Part shown: positions 1-8,964 of the stretch, piece after piece
Numbering within the stretch: position 1 is the stretch's first letter
Layout: each line of letters opens with the position of its first letter
Source of the DNA: Bradyrhizobium paxllaeri
GTDB taxonomy: Bacteria; Pseudomonadota; Alphaproteobacteria; Rhizobiales; Xanthobacteraceae
Reading direction: 5' to 3'
DNA: 64,000 nt
NCBI RefSeq assembly: GCF_001693515.2
Contig: NZ_CP042968.1
Span: 124,001 to 188,000 of the forward strand
Notes under the pieces: model-generated
What the model saw: only the letters and a program-made list of their open reading frames with translations
Databases searched by the model: none
What the model was told of the DNA's origin: nothing
Translations under genes and position numbers: made by a program

Positions 1-480
1 GAGGCTGGCATCGTTGGGGCCGAATGGCCGGCGCGCATGCAGCGGCTGGTCGCCGGCGCGCTGGTCGATCAGGGGCCGAAGGGCTGCGAGATCTGGCTCG
101 ACGGCGGACACAATGCCGAGGGTGGTCGTGTTGCTGCGGCGGCGCTCGGCGATCTCGAAGAGCGGGTGTCGCGGCCGCTGGTGGTGATCGCGGGCATGAT
201 GGCGAACAAGGATGCCGGCGCGTTCCTCGCCAATTTCGCAGGCCTCACGCGCCACATCGTGGCGGTGCCGATTCCCGGCCGCGACAACGCGATGCCGCCG
301 GACCGGCTGGCGGACGCGGCGCGCGCGCTCGGCATGCGCGTGGAAAATGCTGCAAGCGTTGAAGCGGCGCTGCACGCATTGTCGCGTCTCGCTTATGAAG
401 TGCCGCCGCGGATTTTGATTACCGGCTCGCTTTATCTCGCCGGCCATGTGCTCGCGATCAACGGCACGCCGCCGGGTTAG
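1..480 (+). CDS. folC: Folylpolyglutamate synthase / dihydrofolate synthase, C-terminal part
   Basis: This is the 3' end of a gene that begins before the window; it is open in frame 1 from the first base and ends at TAG. The 159 visible residues match the C-terminal Rossmann-like domain of FolC: the motif WLDGGHNAEG, a GMMANKDAGAF stretch, and the closing ITGSLYLAGHVL. FolC adds glutamates to folates in the cytoplasm and, in its bifunctional form, makes dihydrofolate from dihydropteroate. The catalytic ATP-binding N-terminal domain lies outside the window. The neighbouring trxA, addA and addB genes are transcribed toward it from the other strand. Identity is well supported; whether the enzyme is bifunctional cannot be judged from this part. 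Confidence 0.93.
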   Translation, partial: EAGIVGAEWPARMQRLVAGALVDQGPKGCEIWLDGGHNAEGGRVAAAALGDLEERVSRPLVVIAGMMANKDAGAFLANFAGLTRHIVAVPIPGRDNAMPPDRLADAARALGMRVENAASVEAALHALSRLAYEVPPRILITGSLYLAGHVLAINGTPPG

Positions 481-489
481 AAATTAAAT

Positions 490-515
490 GACCGCTGGAA
501 TTGCTTCCAGCGGTC
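490..515 (+). terminator. Perfect hairpin after folC
   Basis: Stem GACCGCTGGAA / TTCCAGCGGTC (11 bp, no mismatch) with loop TTGC, beginning 10 bases after the folC stop codon. It is followed by GGCCGGGAAAAAATAA rather than a T-run, so it may act as a Rho-assisted or 3'-end protecting hairpin. The rest of the 481-722 gap holds nothing else I recognise. Confidence 0.5.
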
Positions 516-722
516 GGCCGGGAAAAAATAATTGATTGTTTATGAATTCGCCAGCCCCGGTCTTTGCAAAGAGTAGCCAAGGCGTCTGGATGCTGCGAGC
601 GGGAACCCTGGTTCCGCAATAGGAAACAAGGATAATGTTGCAGGCTGGTTTCACCCAAATGAGGTAGAGGCTGCAGCATCGTTCTTGCACCGTGAGACAC
701 GACTGGGGGAGCCGTAATCAAC

Positions 723-1463
723 ATGCGTTTTGCCGCGATTGCCGACGTCCATGGAAACTATCTCGCGCTGGAAGCGGTCCTTGCCGACATCCGGGCGCAG
801 GGCATCGAGGAGATCGTCAATCTCGGCGACATGGCGAGCGGCCCGCTCGACGCGCGGCGCACCATGGATGCGCTGATGGCGCTCGATGCCGTTCACGTGC
901 TCGGCAATCACGATCGCTGGCTGATCGATCGGCCGCCGGAGAAGATGGGATCGTGGGACCGGCCCGCTTATGCGCAACTCGGCATCGAGCATCTCGATTG
1001 GTTGCGCAAGGTGCCATCAACGCAGGTATTTCGCGAGCAGGTGTTTCTCTGCCACGCGACGCCTGCCGACGATAATGTTTACTGGCTTGAGACCGTGACG
1101 CCTGACGGCTCGGTCAGGATGTCTTCGTTGGAGGCCATCGAAAAAGAAGCGGAGGGAATCTCGCAGTCGTTGATTCTGTGCGCGCATACCCACATCGCGC
1201 GCGCGGTGCGGCTCGGCGACGGACGCCTGGTGGTCAATCCCGGCAGCGTCGGTAGTCCCGGCTTTTCCTACAATGTGCCGTTTCCGCACCTGATGGAGGC
1301 GGGGACGCCCGACGCCCGCTACGCAGTTCTCGAACTGGCATCGGGAAGCTGGCGCGTGACCTTCCGTCATGTGCCATACGATAGCGATGCCATGGCGGCA
1401 TTGGCTCGCCGCAATGGCGATCCTGAATTTGCCTCCGCGCTGGCGACGGGATGGGTTCGGTGA
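723..1463 (+). CDS. Metallophosphoesterase family protein (YfcE/MJ0936-like)
   Basis: A 246-residue calcineurin-like phosphoesterase. The metal-binding motifs appear in order: DVHGN (residues 8-12), GDMASGP (about 36-42), GNHDRW (about 61-66), and CAHTHIA (about 157), in which the usual GHTH is AHTH; then NPGSVGSP near residue 175. This set is typical of cytoplasmic two-metal phosphodiesterases and phosphatases of the YfcE group; the natural substrate is not predictable. The ATG follows a purine-rich AGGAG-poor leader, and no alternative start fits the motif position better. It stands alone between folC and a palindromic repeat. Confidence 0.88.
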   Translation: MRFAAIADVHGNYLALEAVLADIRAQGIEEIVNLGDMASGPLDARRTMDALMALDAVHVLGNHDRWLIDRPPEKMGSWDRPAYAQLGIEHLDWLRKVPSTQVFREQVFLCHATPADDNVYWLETVTPDGSVRMSSLEAIEKEAEGISQSLILCAHTHIARAVRLGDGRLVVNPGSVGSPGFSYNVPFPHLMEAGTPDARYAVLELASGSWRVTFRHVPYDSDAMAALARRNGDPEFASALATGWVR

Positions 1464-1469
1464 ACAATT

Positions 1470-1557
1470 CGTAGCCCGAATGGAGCGAAGCGTAATCGGG
1501 GAGGATCGTGCCGCAAACAGAGAGTCCCGGGTTGCGCTTCGCTCCACGCGGGCTACG
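1470..1557. repeat. Intergenic palindromic repeat, GTAGCCCG family
   Basis: Two arms of about 32 bases (1470-1501 and 1525-1557) form an imperfect inverted repeat: the left arm starts CGTAGCCCGAATGGAGCGAA and the right arm ends with the complement. It lies just after the phosphoesterase gene, facing the end of trxA. Only one copy is in this window. Confidence 0.75.
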
Positions 1558-1570
1558 AGATCATTCGCCA

Positions 1571-1604
1571 CGAAAACAAAACGGCCGGCTATTCGCCGGC
1601 CGTT
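1571..1604 (-). terminator. Intrinsic terminator of trxA
   Basis: On the minus strand, ACGGCCGGC / GCCGGCCGT form a strong GC-rich hairpin (1581-1603) followed by TTTTGTTTTCG. It starts 26 bases after the trxA stop and closes the addB-addA-trxA direction of transcription. Confidence 0.85.
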
Positions 1605-1629
1605 GTCGGAAAAATTCTAAAAGAGCCGA

Positions 1630-1950
1630 TCAGACCGCCGCGGTGATCCACTGCTGCAGCTTCGCCTTCGGCGCGGCGCCGACCTGGCGGGAGGCCATTT
1701 CGCCGCCCTTGAAGATCATCAGGGTCGGGATCGACATCACGCCATATTTCGAGGCCGTCTTCGGGCTCTCGTCGACGTTCAGCTTGACGATCTTGACCTT
1801 GTCGCCCATGGCGCCGGAAATCTCGTCGAGCGCGGGCGCGATCATGCGGCAGGGGCCGCACCATTCGGCCCAGAAGTCGACGACCACTGGCCCTTGCGCT
1901 TTAAGCACTTCGGCTTCGAAATCGGCGTCAGAAACCTTGCCAACGGCCAT
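1630..1950 (-). CDS. trxA: Thioredoxin
   Basis: A 106-residue thioredoxin with the active site WCGPC at about residues 30-34, the conserved DFWAEW leading strand, the cis-proline segment SIPTLMIF and the glycine-rich end. It reduces protein disulfides in the cytoplasm and is itself reduced by thioredoxin reductase. Length and motifs match the standard TrxA-1 type. It lies downstream of addA with about 100 bases between them and has its own terminator, so it may be transcribed both with addAB and separately. Confidence 0.97.
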   Translation of the reverse strand: MAVGKVSDADFEAEVLKAQGPVVVDFWAEWCGPCRMIAPALDEISGAMGDKVKIVKLNVDESPKTASKYGVMSIPTLMIFKGGEMASRQVGAAPKAKLQQWITAAV

Positions 1951-2054
1951 TGGAATTACCTCGTTCGGTTAGAAATTAAGGGGCGCGGTCAAGAATCGCG
2001 CCCTGGGATGATGTGGCAAACCTATGAACGCGATCCTGCCGGGTCAAGCTCGGG

Positions 2055-5000
2055 TCACGCCGAGATGATGGATGCCAGCTCGGCCTCCAGCGCGGGGGCC
2101 GAAATCTCCATTAATTCAGAGGTTTCGGTCCAGAGCAGCGCGGCCCGGACCGGGAGCCGGGGATAAAGCTTGCCGAGCACCGCCCGGTACAGCGCGAGCT
2201 GGCGGACATAGCCGCGCGGGGCCTCCTCGGGCCGGCTTGGCGGGGTGTGGTTGGTCTTGAAATCGACGATCAGGACCTCGCTGTCCGTGACCACGAGGCG
2301 ATCGATCTGTCCGGACACCAGGGCCGGGCGTCCGCCCGGTCGCTCCAGCCGCCCGACGATCGAGACCTCGGCCCGGCTGCCAGGGGCAAACACGGGCGCA
2401 AAGCGCGCGTCCGCGATCAGGGCAAGCGTGGTTTCGGCGAGCCGCTGCCGCTCGTCTTCGGCCCAGCCATCGGCATTGCGGGCCAGATGGGCCAGCGCGG
2501 CTTCGCGGCGGCGCTCGGCGGCGATTTCGGGCAGCGACTGCAGCAGCCGGTGCACCAGCGTGCCGCGCTGCAGGGCGCGGGCGCGCTGGATGAGCGATTC
2601 GGCCGTCCGTACCGGCTGATGCCCGCTGTCCGCGGGGTCGGAGGGGCGCAGCAGGCTTTCCGGCGAGATTTCGGGCTGTGCCGGGGTCAGCAGCCAGCTC
2701 GGCAGAACGATCGGCGCTGCTGAGGACGGCGCGGCCGCCGGAGCGACCGATGGCGCAGTCTCCTCCATCCGCGCATAGCGCTTCACCCGGCCTGCGGGCG
2801 TTTCGATCTCCTGAAGCTGCAATCCGGAACCGTCGAGCCCCTTGGTGATCAGATCGTACCAGGACTGTGGCCGGACGCTCTTCATGTTGCCGGGCATGCA
2901 GCCGCCGACGACCAGCCGGTCCGCCGCACGCGTCATCGCGACATAGAGCAGGCGGCGGTACTCATCCTCGGTATCGCCGATCATCGCCGCGCGGGCGGCG
3001 ACGACAGCGGGCGGATCCTCGGCCTTGCGGCCGGCCCAGACCACGACACCGGGGGCATGCGGATCGGCATTGCCGACCGGCAGGTTGATGAGCTTCAGGC
3101 GCTGCGTATCCGAGGGCGAGGTCGTGGTATCAACCAGGAAGACGACGGAAGCTTCCAGGCCCTTGGCGCCATGCACCGTCATGACGCGGACCTCGTCGCG
3201 CGAAATTTCCATGTCGCGTTTCACTTCGAGGTCCGCCGTGCGCAACCAGGCCATAAAACCCTGCAGAGAGGCCGGCGCCTTGCGTTCGTAATTCAGCGCC
3301 AGTTCCAGGAACTCGTCGAGTGCGTCGTTGGCCTCGTGCCCGAGCCGCCGCAGGATGCGCGCGCGGCCGCCGTCGCCGCCGAGCAGCCAGGCATAGAACG
3401 CAAACGGCGTTTCGCTGGCGAAGCGGCGTTCGCATTGCTCGAGCCGCCACAGCGCGTCTCTCAGGCGGCCGTCGGCCGCGGCGCGTGCGCTCAATGCGGC
3501 GCGCAAAGAGGAGCCTTTGCGATCGAAGGCAATCTTGAACAGGTCGTCGTCGTCGAGTCCGAACAGCGGACTCTTCAATGCCACCGCCAGCGCCAGATCG
3601 TCCTGCGGCAGCAAGAGCGCGTCGGCGAGGTTCATCAGGTCGATGATGGCGATGTGCTCGGTCAGCTTGAGACGGTCGGCGCCGGCGACCGGAATCCCGG
3701 CATGCTTCAGCGCCTGGATCACGGCATCGAACGCGTTGCCGCGTCGGCGCACCAGCACCAGCATGTCGCCATAGCGCAGCGGCCGGCGGTCGCCTTTGCT
3801 GCCGGTCATGGCGCGGCTCGCCACCAGCGCCTTGATCTCGGCCTGAATGCGCCGGGCGAGCTTCACCTCGGGGCTGGTCGCGGCGACGCCATCGAATGGC
3901 GCACGCCAGCCTTCGATGTCCTGCCGGTCATCGGCTTCCGCGAGCTCCCAAAGATCGATCTGGCTCGGCCCTGCATCGGCCAGCGCATGATGGATCGGAT
4001 TGCCGATATCGACCGCGTGAATGCTGCGAAATATCTCCTGCTCGCGAAACACCTGGTCCACCGCATGCAGGATCGCCGGTCCCGAACGGAACGAATAGGT
4101 AAAGGACACCGGATCGAACTTCAGCCCGGCGCCCTCGAACTTCCGCTGCAATGCGCGGCGGCGCAGGTCGAATTCGCGCGGGGCCGCGCCCTGAAACGAA
4201 AAGATCGACTGCTTCTCGTCGCCGACGGCGAACACCGTTCGCACGATGCCGTCGCGCGCGCCCGCTCCGGAAGTGAATTCGGAGATGATGTGCGCGACGA
4301 TGTCCCATTGCCGCGGGCTGGTATCCTGTGCCTCGTCGATCAGCACATGATCGACGCCGCGGTCGAGCTTGTAATGCACCCAGCCCGAGGCGACGCGATC
4401 GAGCATGGCCAGCGTCCTGTCGATCAAATCGTCATAGTCGAGCAGGCCACGCTCCTGCTTCTCGCGGCGATAGTTCGCCGCAGCCGCGGTCGCGATATAG
4501 AGCAGGGCTTCGGTGCGGTCGCGCGCCACCACCGCGCGGCGGCGTTCGATCAGCGGGCCGAGACGACGGGCTTCGGATTCGAACAGACGTCCAACAGCTG
4601 GATTGTCCCGCGCAAAATTCTTCGTCACCACGGATTTGCGTGGCGCACGATCGGCGTCGGTGAGGAATACGCAAAGATACTCCTCCACCTGGGCAGCGCC
4701 GGAAAACATCAACGCCGCGCGAAGCTGTGCGGCCTGGCCCTGGTCGGTTTTGCTCCCGCTATCCAGAGCGGACGCGATTTCCGGCCAGAGCGATCGCGGC
4801 AGGTTTGGCCCGTCCAATATCTCGCGCTCGACGTCCTCGATGCGATCACCGGGATCGACACCGAGCGCTGCCGAAATTTGCGCAGCGGCGGCTTGCGCGC
4901 TGCCGGCGGCATCCGTCCAGGCCATGAAATGATCGCGGCTGAGACAGGCCTCGCGCACCACGTCCTTGAAGGTGACATCGGCGGCGCTCGCCATCGCCGT

Positions 5001-5555
5001 CATCAGCGCGCGCCCGGTGGCGCTGTCGGGATTGCGCGACGCTTCGAGAAAAACGGCGAGATTGGCACGCTCCATCATCTCGTTCTGGTCGCGGTCGTCG
5101 AGTACGGCGAACCGCGCGGGCACGTTGGCTTCGAACGGGAACTGCTGCAGCAGCCGCGTGCACAGCGCGTGGATGGTCTGCACCTTCAGTCCGCCCGGCG
5201 TCTCCAGCGCACAGGCGAACAGTTTGCGCGCCGATTTGCGCAGGCGTGCGCCGGGATGGGCGATGCCGGCCTCGCGGATCGCCGCATCCAGTGCGTCGTC
5301 ATCGAGCGTCACCCAATGGCCGAGCGTGGTGAACACGCGCTCGGCCATGTTGGCGGCGGCAGCTTTGGTAAAGGTGATGCAGAGGATCTTTTCCGGCGCG
5401 ACGCCGTCGAGCAGCAGCCGGATCACCCGCTGCACCAGCACGTGCGTCTTGCCCGAGCCGGCATTCGCCGAAACGAAAGCGGAGGCCGCCGGATCGGACG
5501 CGCGCGCCTGGGTGGCGCGAACCGCGTCGGGAATGGTGCGCCGAGCCTTCACCAT
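2055..5555 (-). CDS. addA: Double-strand break repair helicase-nuclease AddA
   Basis: The 1166-residue helicase/nuclease subunit of AddAB, which processes double-strand DNA ends for RecA-dependent repair. Seen in order: Walker A SANAGSGKTHVL (about 30-41), motif Ia with FTKAAAANMAER, Walker B VLIDEAQDTSPRQWD (about 395), the UvrD-like C-terminal helicase motif VMTVHGAKGLEASVVF (about 815), and the C-terminal RecB-type nuclease with GQIDRLVV and VLIVDFKTNHT. I start at the ATG at 5555, giving MVKARRTI; it overlaps the addB stop by 7 bases, whereas the longer frame to 5588 adds residues inside addB. Alphaproteobacterial AddA proteins have this size and neighbour. Confidence 0.96.
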   Translation of the reverse strand: MVKARRTIPDAVRATQARASDPAASAFVSANAGSGKTHVLVQRVIRLLLDGVAPEKILCITFTKAAAANMAERVFTTLGHWVTLDDDALDAAIREAGIAHPGARLRKSARKLFACALETPGGLKVQTIHALCTRLLQQFPFEANVPARFAVLDDRDQNEMMERANLAVFLEASRNPDSATGRALMTAMASAADVTFKDVVREACLSRDHFMAWTDAAGSAQAAAAQISAALGVDPGDRIEDVEREILDGPNLPRSLWPEIASALDSGSKTDQGQAAQLRAALMFSGAAQVEEYLCVFLTDADRAPRKSVVTKNFARDNPAVGRLFESEARRLGPLIERRRAVVARDRTEALLYIATAAAANYRREKQERGLLDYDDLIDRTLAMLDRVASGWVHYKLDRGVDHVLIDEAQDTSPRQWDIVAHIISEFTSGAGARDGIVRTVFAVGDEKQSIFSFQGAAPREFDLRRRALQRKFEGAGLKFDPVSFTYSFRSGPAILHAVDQVFREQEIFRSIHAVDIGNPIHHALADAGPSQIDLWELAEADDRQDIEGWRAPFDGVAATSPEVKLARRIQAEIKALVASRAMTGSKGDRRPLRYGDMLVLVRRRGNAFDAVIQALKHAGIPVAGADRLKLTEHIAIIDLMNLADALLLPQDDLALAVALKSPLFGLDDDDLFKIAFDRKGSSLRAALSARAAADGRLRDALWRLEQCERRFASETPFAFYAWLLGGDGGRARILRRLGHEANDALDEFLELALNYERKAPASLQGFMAWLRTADLEVKRDMEISRDEVRVMTVHGAKGLEASVVFLVDTTTSPSDTQRLKLINLPVGNADPHAPGVVVWAGRKAEDPPAVVAARAAMIGDTEDEYRRLLYVAMTRAADRLVVGGCMPGNMKSVRPQSWYDLITKGLDGSGLQLQEIETPAGRVKRYARMEETAPSVAPAAAPSSAAPIVLPSWLLTPAQPEISPESLLRPSDPADSGHQPVRTAESLIQRARALQRGTLVHRLLQSLPEIAAERRREAALAHLARNADGWAEDERQRLAETTLALIADARFAPVFAPGSRAEVSIVGRLERPGGRPALVSGQIDRLVVTDSEVLIVDFKTNHTPPSRPEEAPRGYVRQLALYRAVLGKLYPRLPVRAALLWTETSELMEISAPALEAELASIISA

Positions 5556-8500
5556 TCCTCGATCCCCAGGCCGCCGGCCGCCGACCATTCCTTGATGCGG
5601 GCGAGATCGTCATAGGCGCCGTAGCGGTTCGACCACATCGACAGGTTCAGCGAGGTGTAGGCCGTCTCCACGTTCTCGAATTTGCGGATCAGCGCTTCAA
5701 GCTGCTCGCGGGCGTAATCGGCCGCCTTGTCCGGCGGCTGCGGCGTGTCGTTGCTTCTGATCTTCAGTTCCAGCGAGCGCTGTTCGCCGGGCGGATTATT
5801 GCCGCTGAGGCGGACATACACGAGTTCGCCGACGGACGAGCCGGCGTGGATGTTCTCAAAACCGCCCTCGCGCAGGATTGCGGCCTCCAGCGTCAGTTGC
5901 GGCGACAGGCCCATCCGCACCTGCTTGCCGGTCGGAGGCTGGCCGGTCTTGTAATCGAGGATCGCAAAGCTGCCGTCATGGCGCTGCTCGATCCGGTCGG
6001 CGCGCGCCGACAGCGTGAAGATGCGTTCGTTATCGAGCGGAATCTTGATCTCGCCTTTGATCTCGGCGGCAATTTTCTCGATGTCGTCGCGCCGCGCCTC
6101 TTCCCAATCCGCAAACCAGTTGGCGATGCGCTGAAACCGTGGCCACCACAGCGCCCGTGCCTCGGGACGCTCCATCAATGGTGCGAAAAATTTCTCGCCG
6201 ATGCCGCGCAGCACCAGCGCCGGCTGCGGGGGCAGCGCGTCGGCAAATTTCTGCGTGAACTCGCCGAGCGCGTCATGGATCGCCGAGCCGCGATCGGCCG
6301 CCGACAACGGCATGTCGACGGGGTCGAGCGGATCGAGCCGCAGGATATGTCTCGCGTAGATCGTATAGGGATCGCGCAACCAGTCCTCGATCGCCGTGAC
6401 CGACAGTTTTGTCGGCCGCGTCTCGACCGGCGGCTTCGGCGCGGGCTGTGCGATCGGTTCGACCGCGTCGGGCTGATCCAGCTCCGCGGCGAAGCGGACG
6501 TAGTTTTCCCCGGCGCTTTTCGCCTCATGCCAGCGCGCTTCGCCGGCCACCGCCTCCAGCCGATGCAGGAAACGCGAGGCAACCGCCGGCGCGCCGCCGA
6601 CCTTGGCCGAATGGGTCAGGATCACATCATCCGTTCCCAACGATTGCGCAAAGTCATGTGCGGAGAGGCCGATGCGCCGCTCCGGCAGGTCGAGGCCGAG
6701 TTCGTGGCGCATCGGCCGGCTCAGCCACGGATCGACCCGCGGCGCCGGCGGCCATACGCCTTCGACCAGGCCGCCGAGAATGACGCGGTCGGATTCGGTG
6801 AGCCGCGCTTCGAGTTGGCCGTAAATCTGCAACTGCGCATTCGCCGATTCCGGCCGTCGCACCATGCGGTCGGCATAGGCGGTCTGGAACACCTCGGGGT
6901 AATCGCCGAGCTGGACCATCAGGCCGCTCGACTTCTGCTCCGCGAGCAGGTCGTCGAACGCCGCTGACAGTGCCGATCCCTGGGCTTCCTCGAAGGCAAC
7001 GGCGACGCCGTGTTGATCCGAAGACAATGCAATCAGGATCTCGCGATGGCGCACCGCCAGTTCGGCGAAATCGTACGGCTTGGACGAGCCCATGATTTCC
7101 AACGGCGCCAGCGCCTTCTGTAGCGCCGCGATCAGCGTTTGCGCCTGATCGAGTTCGTCATCCCGCAGTTTCGCGCGCAACTCGGCGGCGTGAAGCGAGG
7201 AGGTCTCCTTGCTCCGGAGCTTCCCGAGTTCGACACGGAAACGCTCGAAGTCGCGCACAAGGCCGCTCGTTCCCGCCTGCGGACGGGTGCCGCGCAGCAG
7301 CGCCAGTTCGAGGGTTTCGATGGCGTGCTTGAACGCACCGGATGCGCCGCCGAGCCGGAACAGCGGATGCTTCAACAGCGCGAGCAGCGTCGGCGGCTCC
7401 AGGCCCGTGGCGGCGGCTTCCGCAGCAAGGCGAGCAAAAATGCCGCTCGGCGTGTCCATCAGCGCGTCGCCGCCGGAATCGTCGAATGCGAGATTCCAGC
7501 GCCGCAGCGCCGCCATCACCCGCCGCGCCAGTGCGCGATCCGGTGTCACCAGCGCCGCTGATTTATTCAGGTGCCGCGCCTCGCGCATCGCCACCGCAAT
7601 CGCCAGCGCCTCCATTTCCGAGCTTGGCGCTTCGACCACCGCGAGCTTCGTCATGCCGGCGGCGATCTTCGCGGCAACATCCGGCTGCGCCAGTCGGTCA
7701 TGCCATTGCTCGGTCGCCGTGGAGGGGCGCATCGTCTCCGACATCAGGACCTCGCGGCCCTGCGGTGCCGGCGTGCCGAGGATTTCAACGTCGCTACGCT
7801 TGATGCCGAAGCGATCCAGCAATCCCTGCATCGCGAATTGCGGATGGTTCGAGGAAGGCTGGGTGGTGAACTTGCCTTGCGCGTCCCTGATGCCGCCGAT
7901 CGTTTGCCAGGCTTCCTCGTCCAAATCGGTGTCGAGCCCGGGCAGCACCACCGCGCCCTGTTTCAGGTGGGCGACGGCGTTGAGGAATTTTGCGGTTGCC
8001 GGCATCGAACCGGTCGAACCTGCCGCAACCACCGGCCCCTCATGATGTGCGGTCAGGCGCGCGGCTTCCGCCTCGATCAGGCGGTCGCGCCGTTCGGCGG
8101 GTTCGATCCGGCCGATTTCCTTCAAATGCTCTGGCCACGCCTGGCGCGCGATGCGCAGGAACTCCAGCGAGTGCTGCCAGTATTTGTCGAACTGGTCGGG
8201 CACCAGTTTGTCGAGCGCTTCCCAGGCGACGCCGCGCGTCACCATGTCGTCCATCAGCCGCGCCAGATCGCCGGCCAGTGCCAGCGTCGAGGCCGGGCCG
8301 CCGACCACGAGCGGCGCCGACACCGGGCTCTTCGCCCAGGCCGCCACCAGATGCGCCAGCGTCAGGCGGCGCTCCAATTCGCCGAGCCGTGGCGGAATGT
8401 CGAGCGGTGTCACGCCGCTGAACTGTTCGGAGCCTTCCGCAAACGCCAGCTCGTCCTCGTCGATGTCGCCCAGCGCCACGATGCGCGGCAGGATCGCGGC

Positions 8501-8695
8501 ATCGGTCTTCAGCTCATCGAGAAAGATTTCGCGCGCCAGCCGCAGGGCGCGCCGGGTCGGCAGATAAAGCGTCGCGCGCGCGAGATTGAGCGGATCCCTG
8601 CGCGCCTCGAATCCCTCGACCAGCCGGCCGTCAACCAGCGCCGCGATGACGGTGCGCAGGAGAGGTACGGAGACGGGAACGCTGAAAACGCGCAT
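5549..8695 (-). CDS. addB: Double-strand break repair protein AddB
   Basis: The 1048-residue partner of AddA. In the family, the N-terminal part is an inactivated helicase fold and the C-terminal part carries the second RecB-like nuclease. Visible nuclease residues are LSARADRIEQ and FAILDYKTGQPPTGKQ at about residues 900-930, followed by QLTLEAAIL. I do not see the four-cysteine iron-sulfur arrangement of Firmicutes AddB, as is usual in alphaproteobacteria. It overlaps addA, so the subunits are translationally coupled. The starting ATG gives MRVFSVPVSVPLL. The 269-base gap before it holds a repeat element. Confidence 0.95.
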   Translation of the reverse strand: MRVFSVPVSVPLLRTVIAALVDGRLVEGFEARRDPLNLARATLYLPTRRALRLAREIFLDELKTDAAILPRIVALGDIDEDELAFAEGSEQFSGVTPLDIPPRLGELERRLTLAHLVAAWAKSPVSAPLVVGGPASTLALAGDLARLMDDMVTRGVAWEALDKLVPDQFDKYWQHSLEFLRIARQAWPEHLKEIGRIEPAERRDRLIEAEAARLTAHHEGPVVAAGSTGSMPATAKFLNAVAHLKQGAVVLPGLDTDLDEEAWQTIGGIRDAQGKFTTQPSSNHPQFAMQGLLDRFGIKRSDVEILGTPAPQGREVLMSETMRPSTATEQWHDRLAQPDVAAKIAAGMTKLAVVEAPSSEMEALAIAVAMREARHLNKSAALVTPDRALARRVMAALRRWNLAFDDSGGDALMDTPSGIFARLAAEAAATGLEPPTLLALLKHPLFRLGGASGAFKHAIETLELALLRGTRPQAGTSGLVRDFERFRVELGKLRSKETSSLHAAELRAKLRDDELDQAQTLIAALQKALAPLEIMGSSKPYDFAELAVRHREILIALSSDQHGVAVAFEEAQGSALSAAFDDLLAEQKSSGLMVQLGDYPEVFQTAYADRMVRRPESANAQLQIYGQLEARLTESDRVILGGLVEGVWPPAPRVDPWLSRPMRHELGLDLPERRIGLSAHDFAQSLGTDDVILTHSAKVGGAPAVASRFLHRLEAVAGEARWHEAKSAGENYVRFAAELDQPDAVEPIAQPAPKPPVETRPTKLSVTAIEDWLRDPYTIYARHILRLDPLDPVDMPLSAADRGSAIHDALGEFTQKFADALPPQPALVLRGIGEKFFAPLMERPEARALWWPRFQRIANWFADWEEARRDDIEKIAAEIKGEIKIPLDNERIFTLSARADRIEQRHDGSFAILDYKTGQPPTGKQVRMGLSPQLTLEAAILREGGFENIHAGSSVGELVYVRLSGNNPPGEQRSLELKIRSNDTPQPPDKAADYAREQLEALIRKFENVETAYTSLNLSMWSNRYGAYDDLARIKEWSAAGGLGIEEW

Positions 8696-8800
8696 GGGCT
8701 GCCTGATTCGAGGTCAGGCGTAATATAGGGATCGATGAGGGAGAGGTCATGCGGGCGAGGGCGGCGTCCCCGCTACTCACTGCCAAAGCAGTCCGGGCCC

Positions 8801-8954
8801 CACTCTACTTTGCATGGGGTTGTTTTCGAGATTTTTTGTCTGAGCGCGGCGGAGCCGGTGCGTAGGGTGGGCAAAGCGAAGCGTGCCCACCATTCTCGTC
8901 GGGATTCGGGGATGCATGGTGGGCACGGCGCGAAGCGCCTTTGCCCACCCTACG
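8801..8954. repeat. Composite intergenic repeat, copy A
   Basis: Block 1 (8803-8835) reads CTCTACTTTGCATGGGGTTG then TTTTCGAGATTTT; block 2 (8861-8954) is a long palindrome with arms of about 33 bases beginning CGTAGGGTGGGCAAAGCG and ending TTTGCCCACCCTACG. The same two blocks in the same order and at nearly the same distance occur at 33615-33761. It fills most of the gap between addB and the nucleotidyltransferase gene. Confidence 0.85.
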
Positions 8955-8964
8955 GGTCGAGGAA

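Noticed and set aside
3057..5615. 852-codon open frame on the plus strand
   Set aside because: It is the antisense shadow of addA, kept open by GC-rich codon use; it has no family likeness.
8861..8954. Insertion-sequence ends
   Set aside because: No transposase frame and the palindrome is intact without an internal gene; treated as a repeat.
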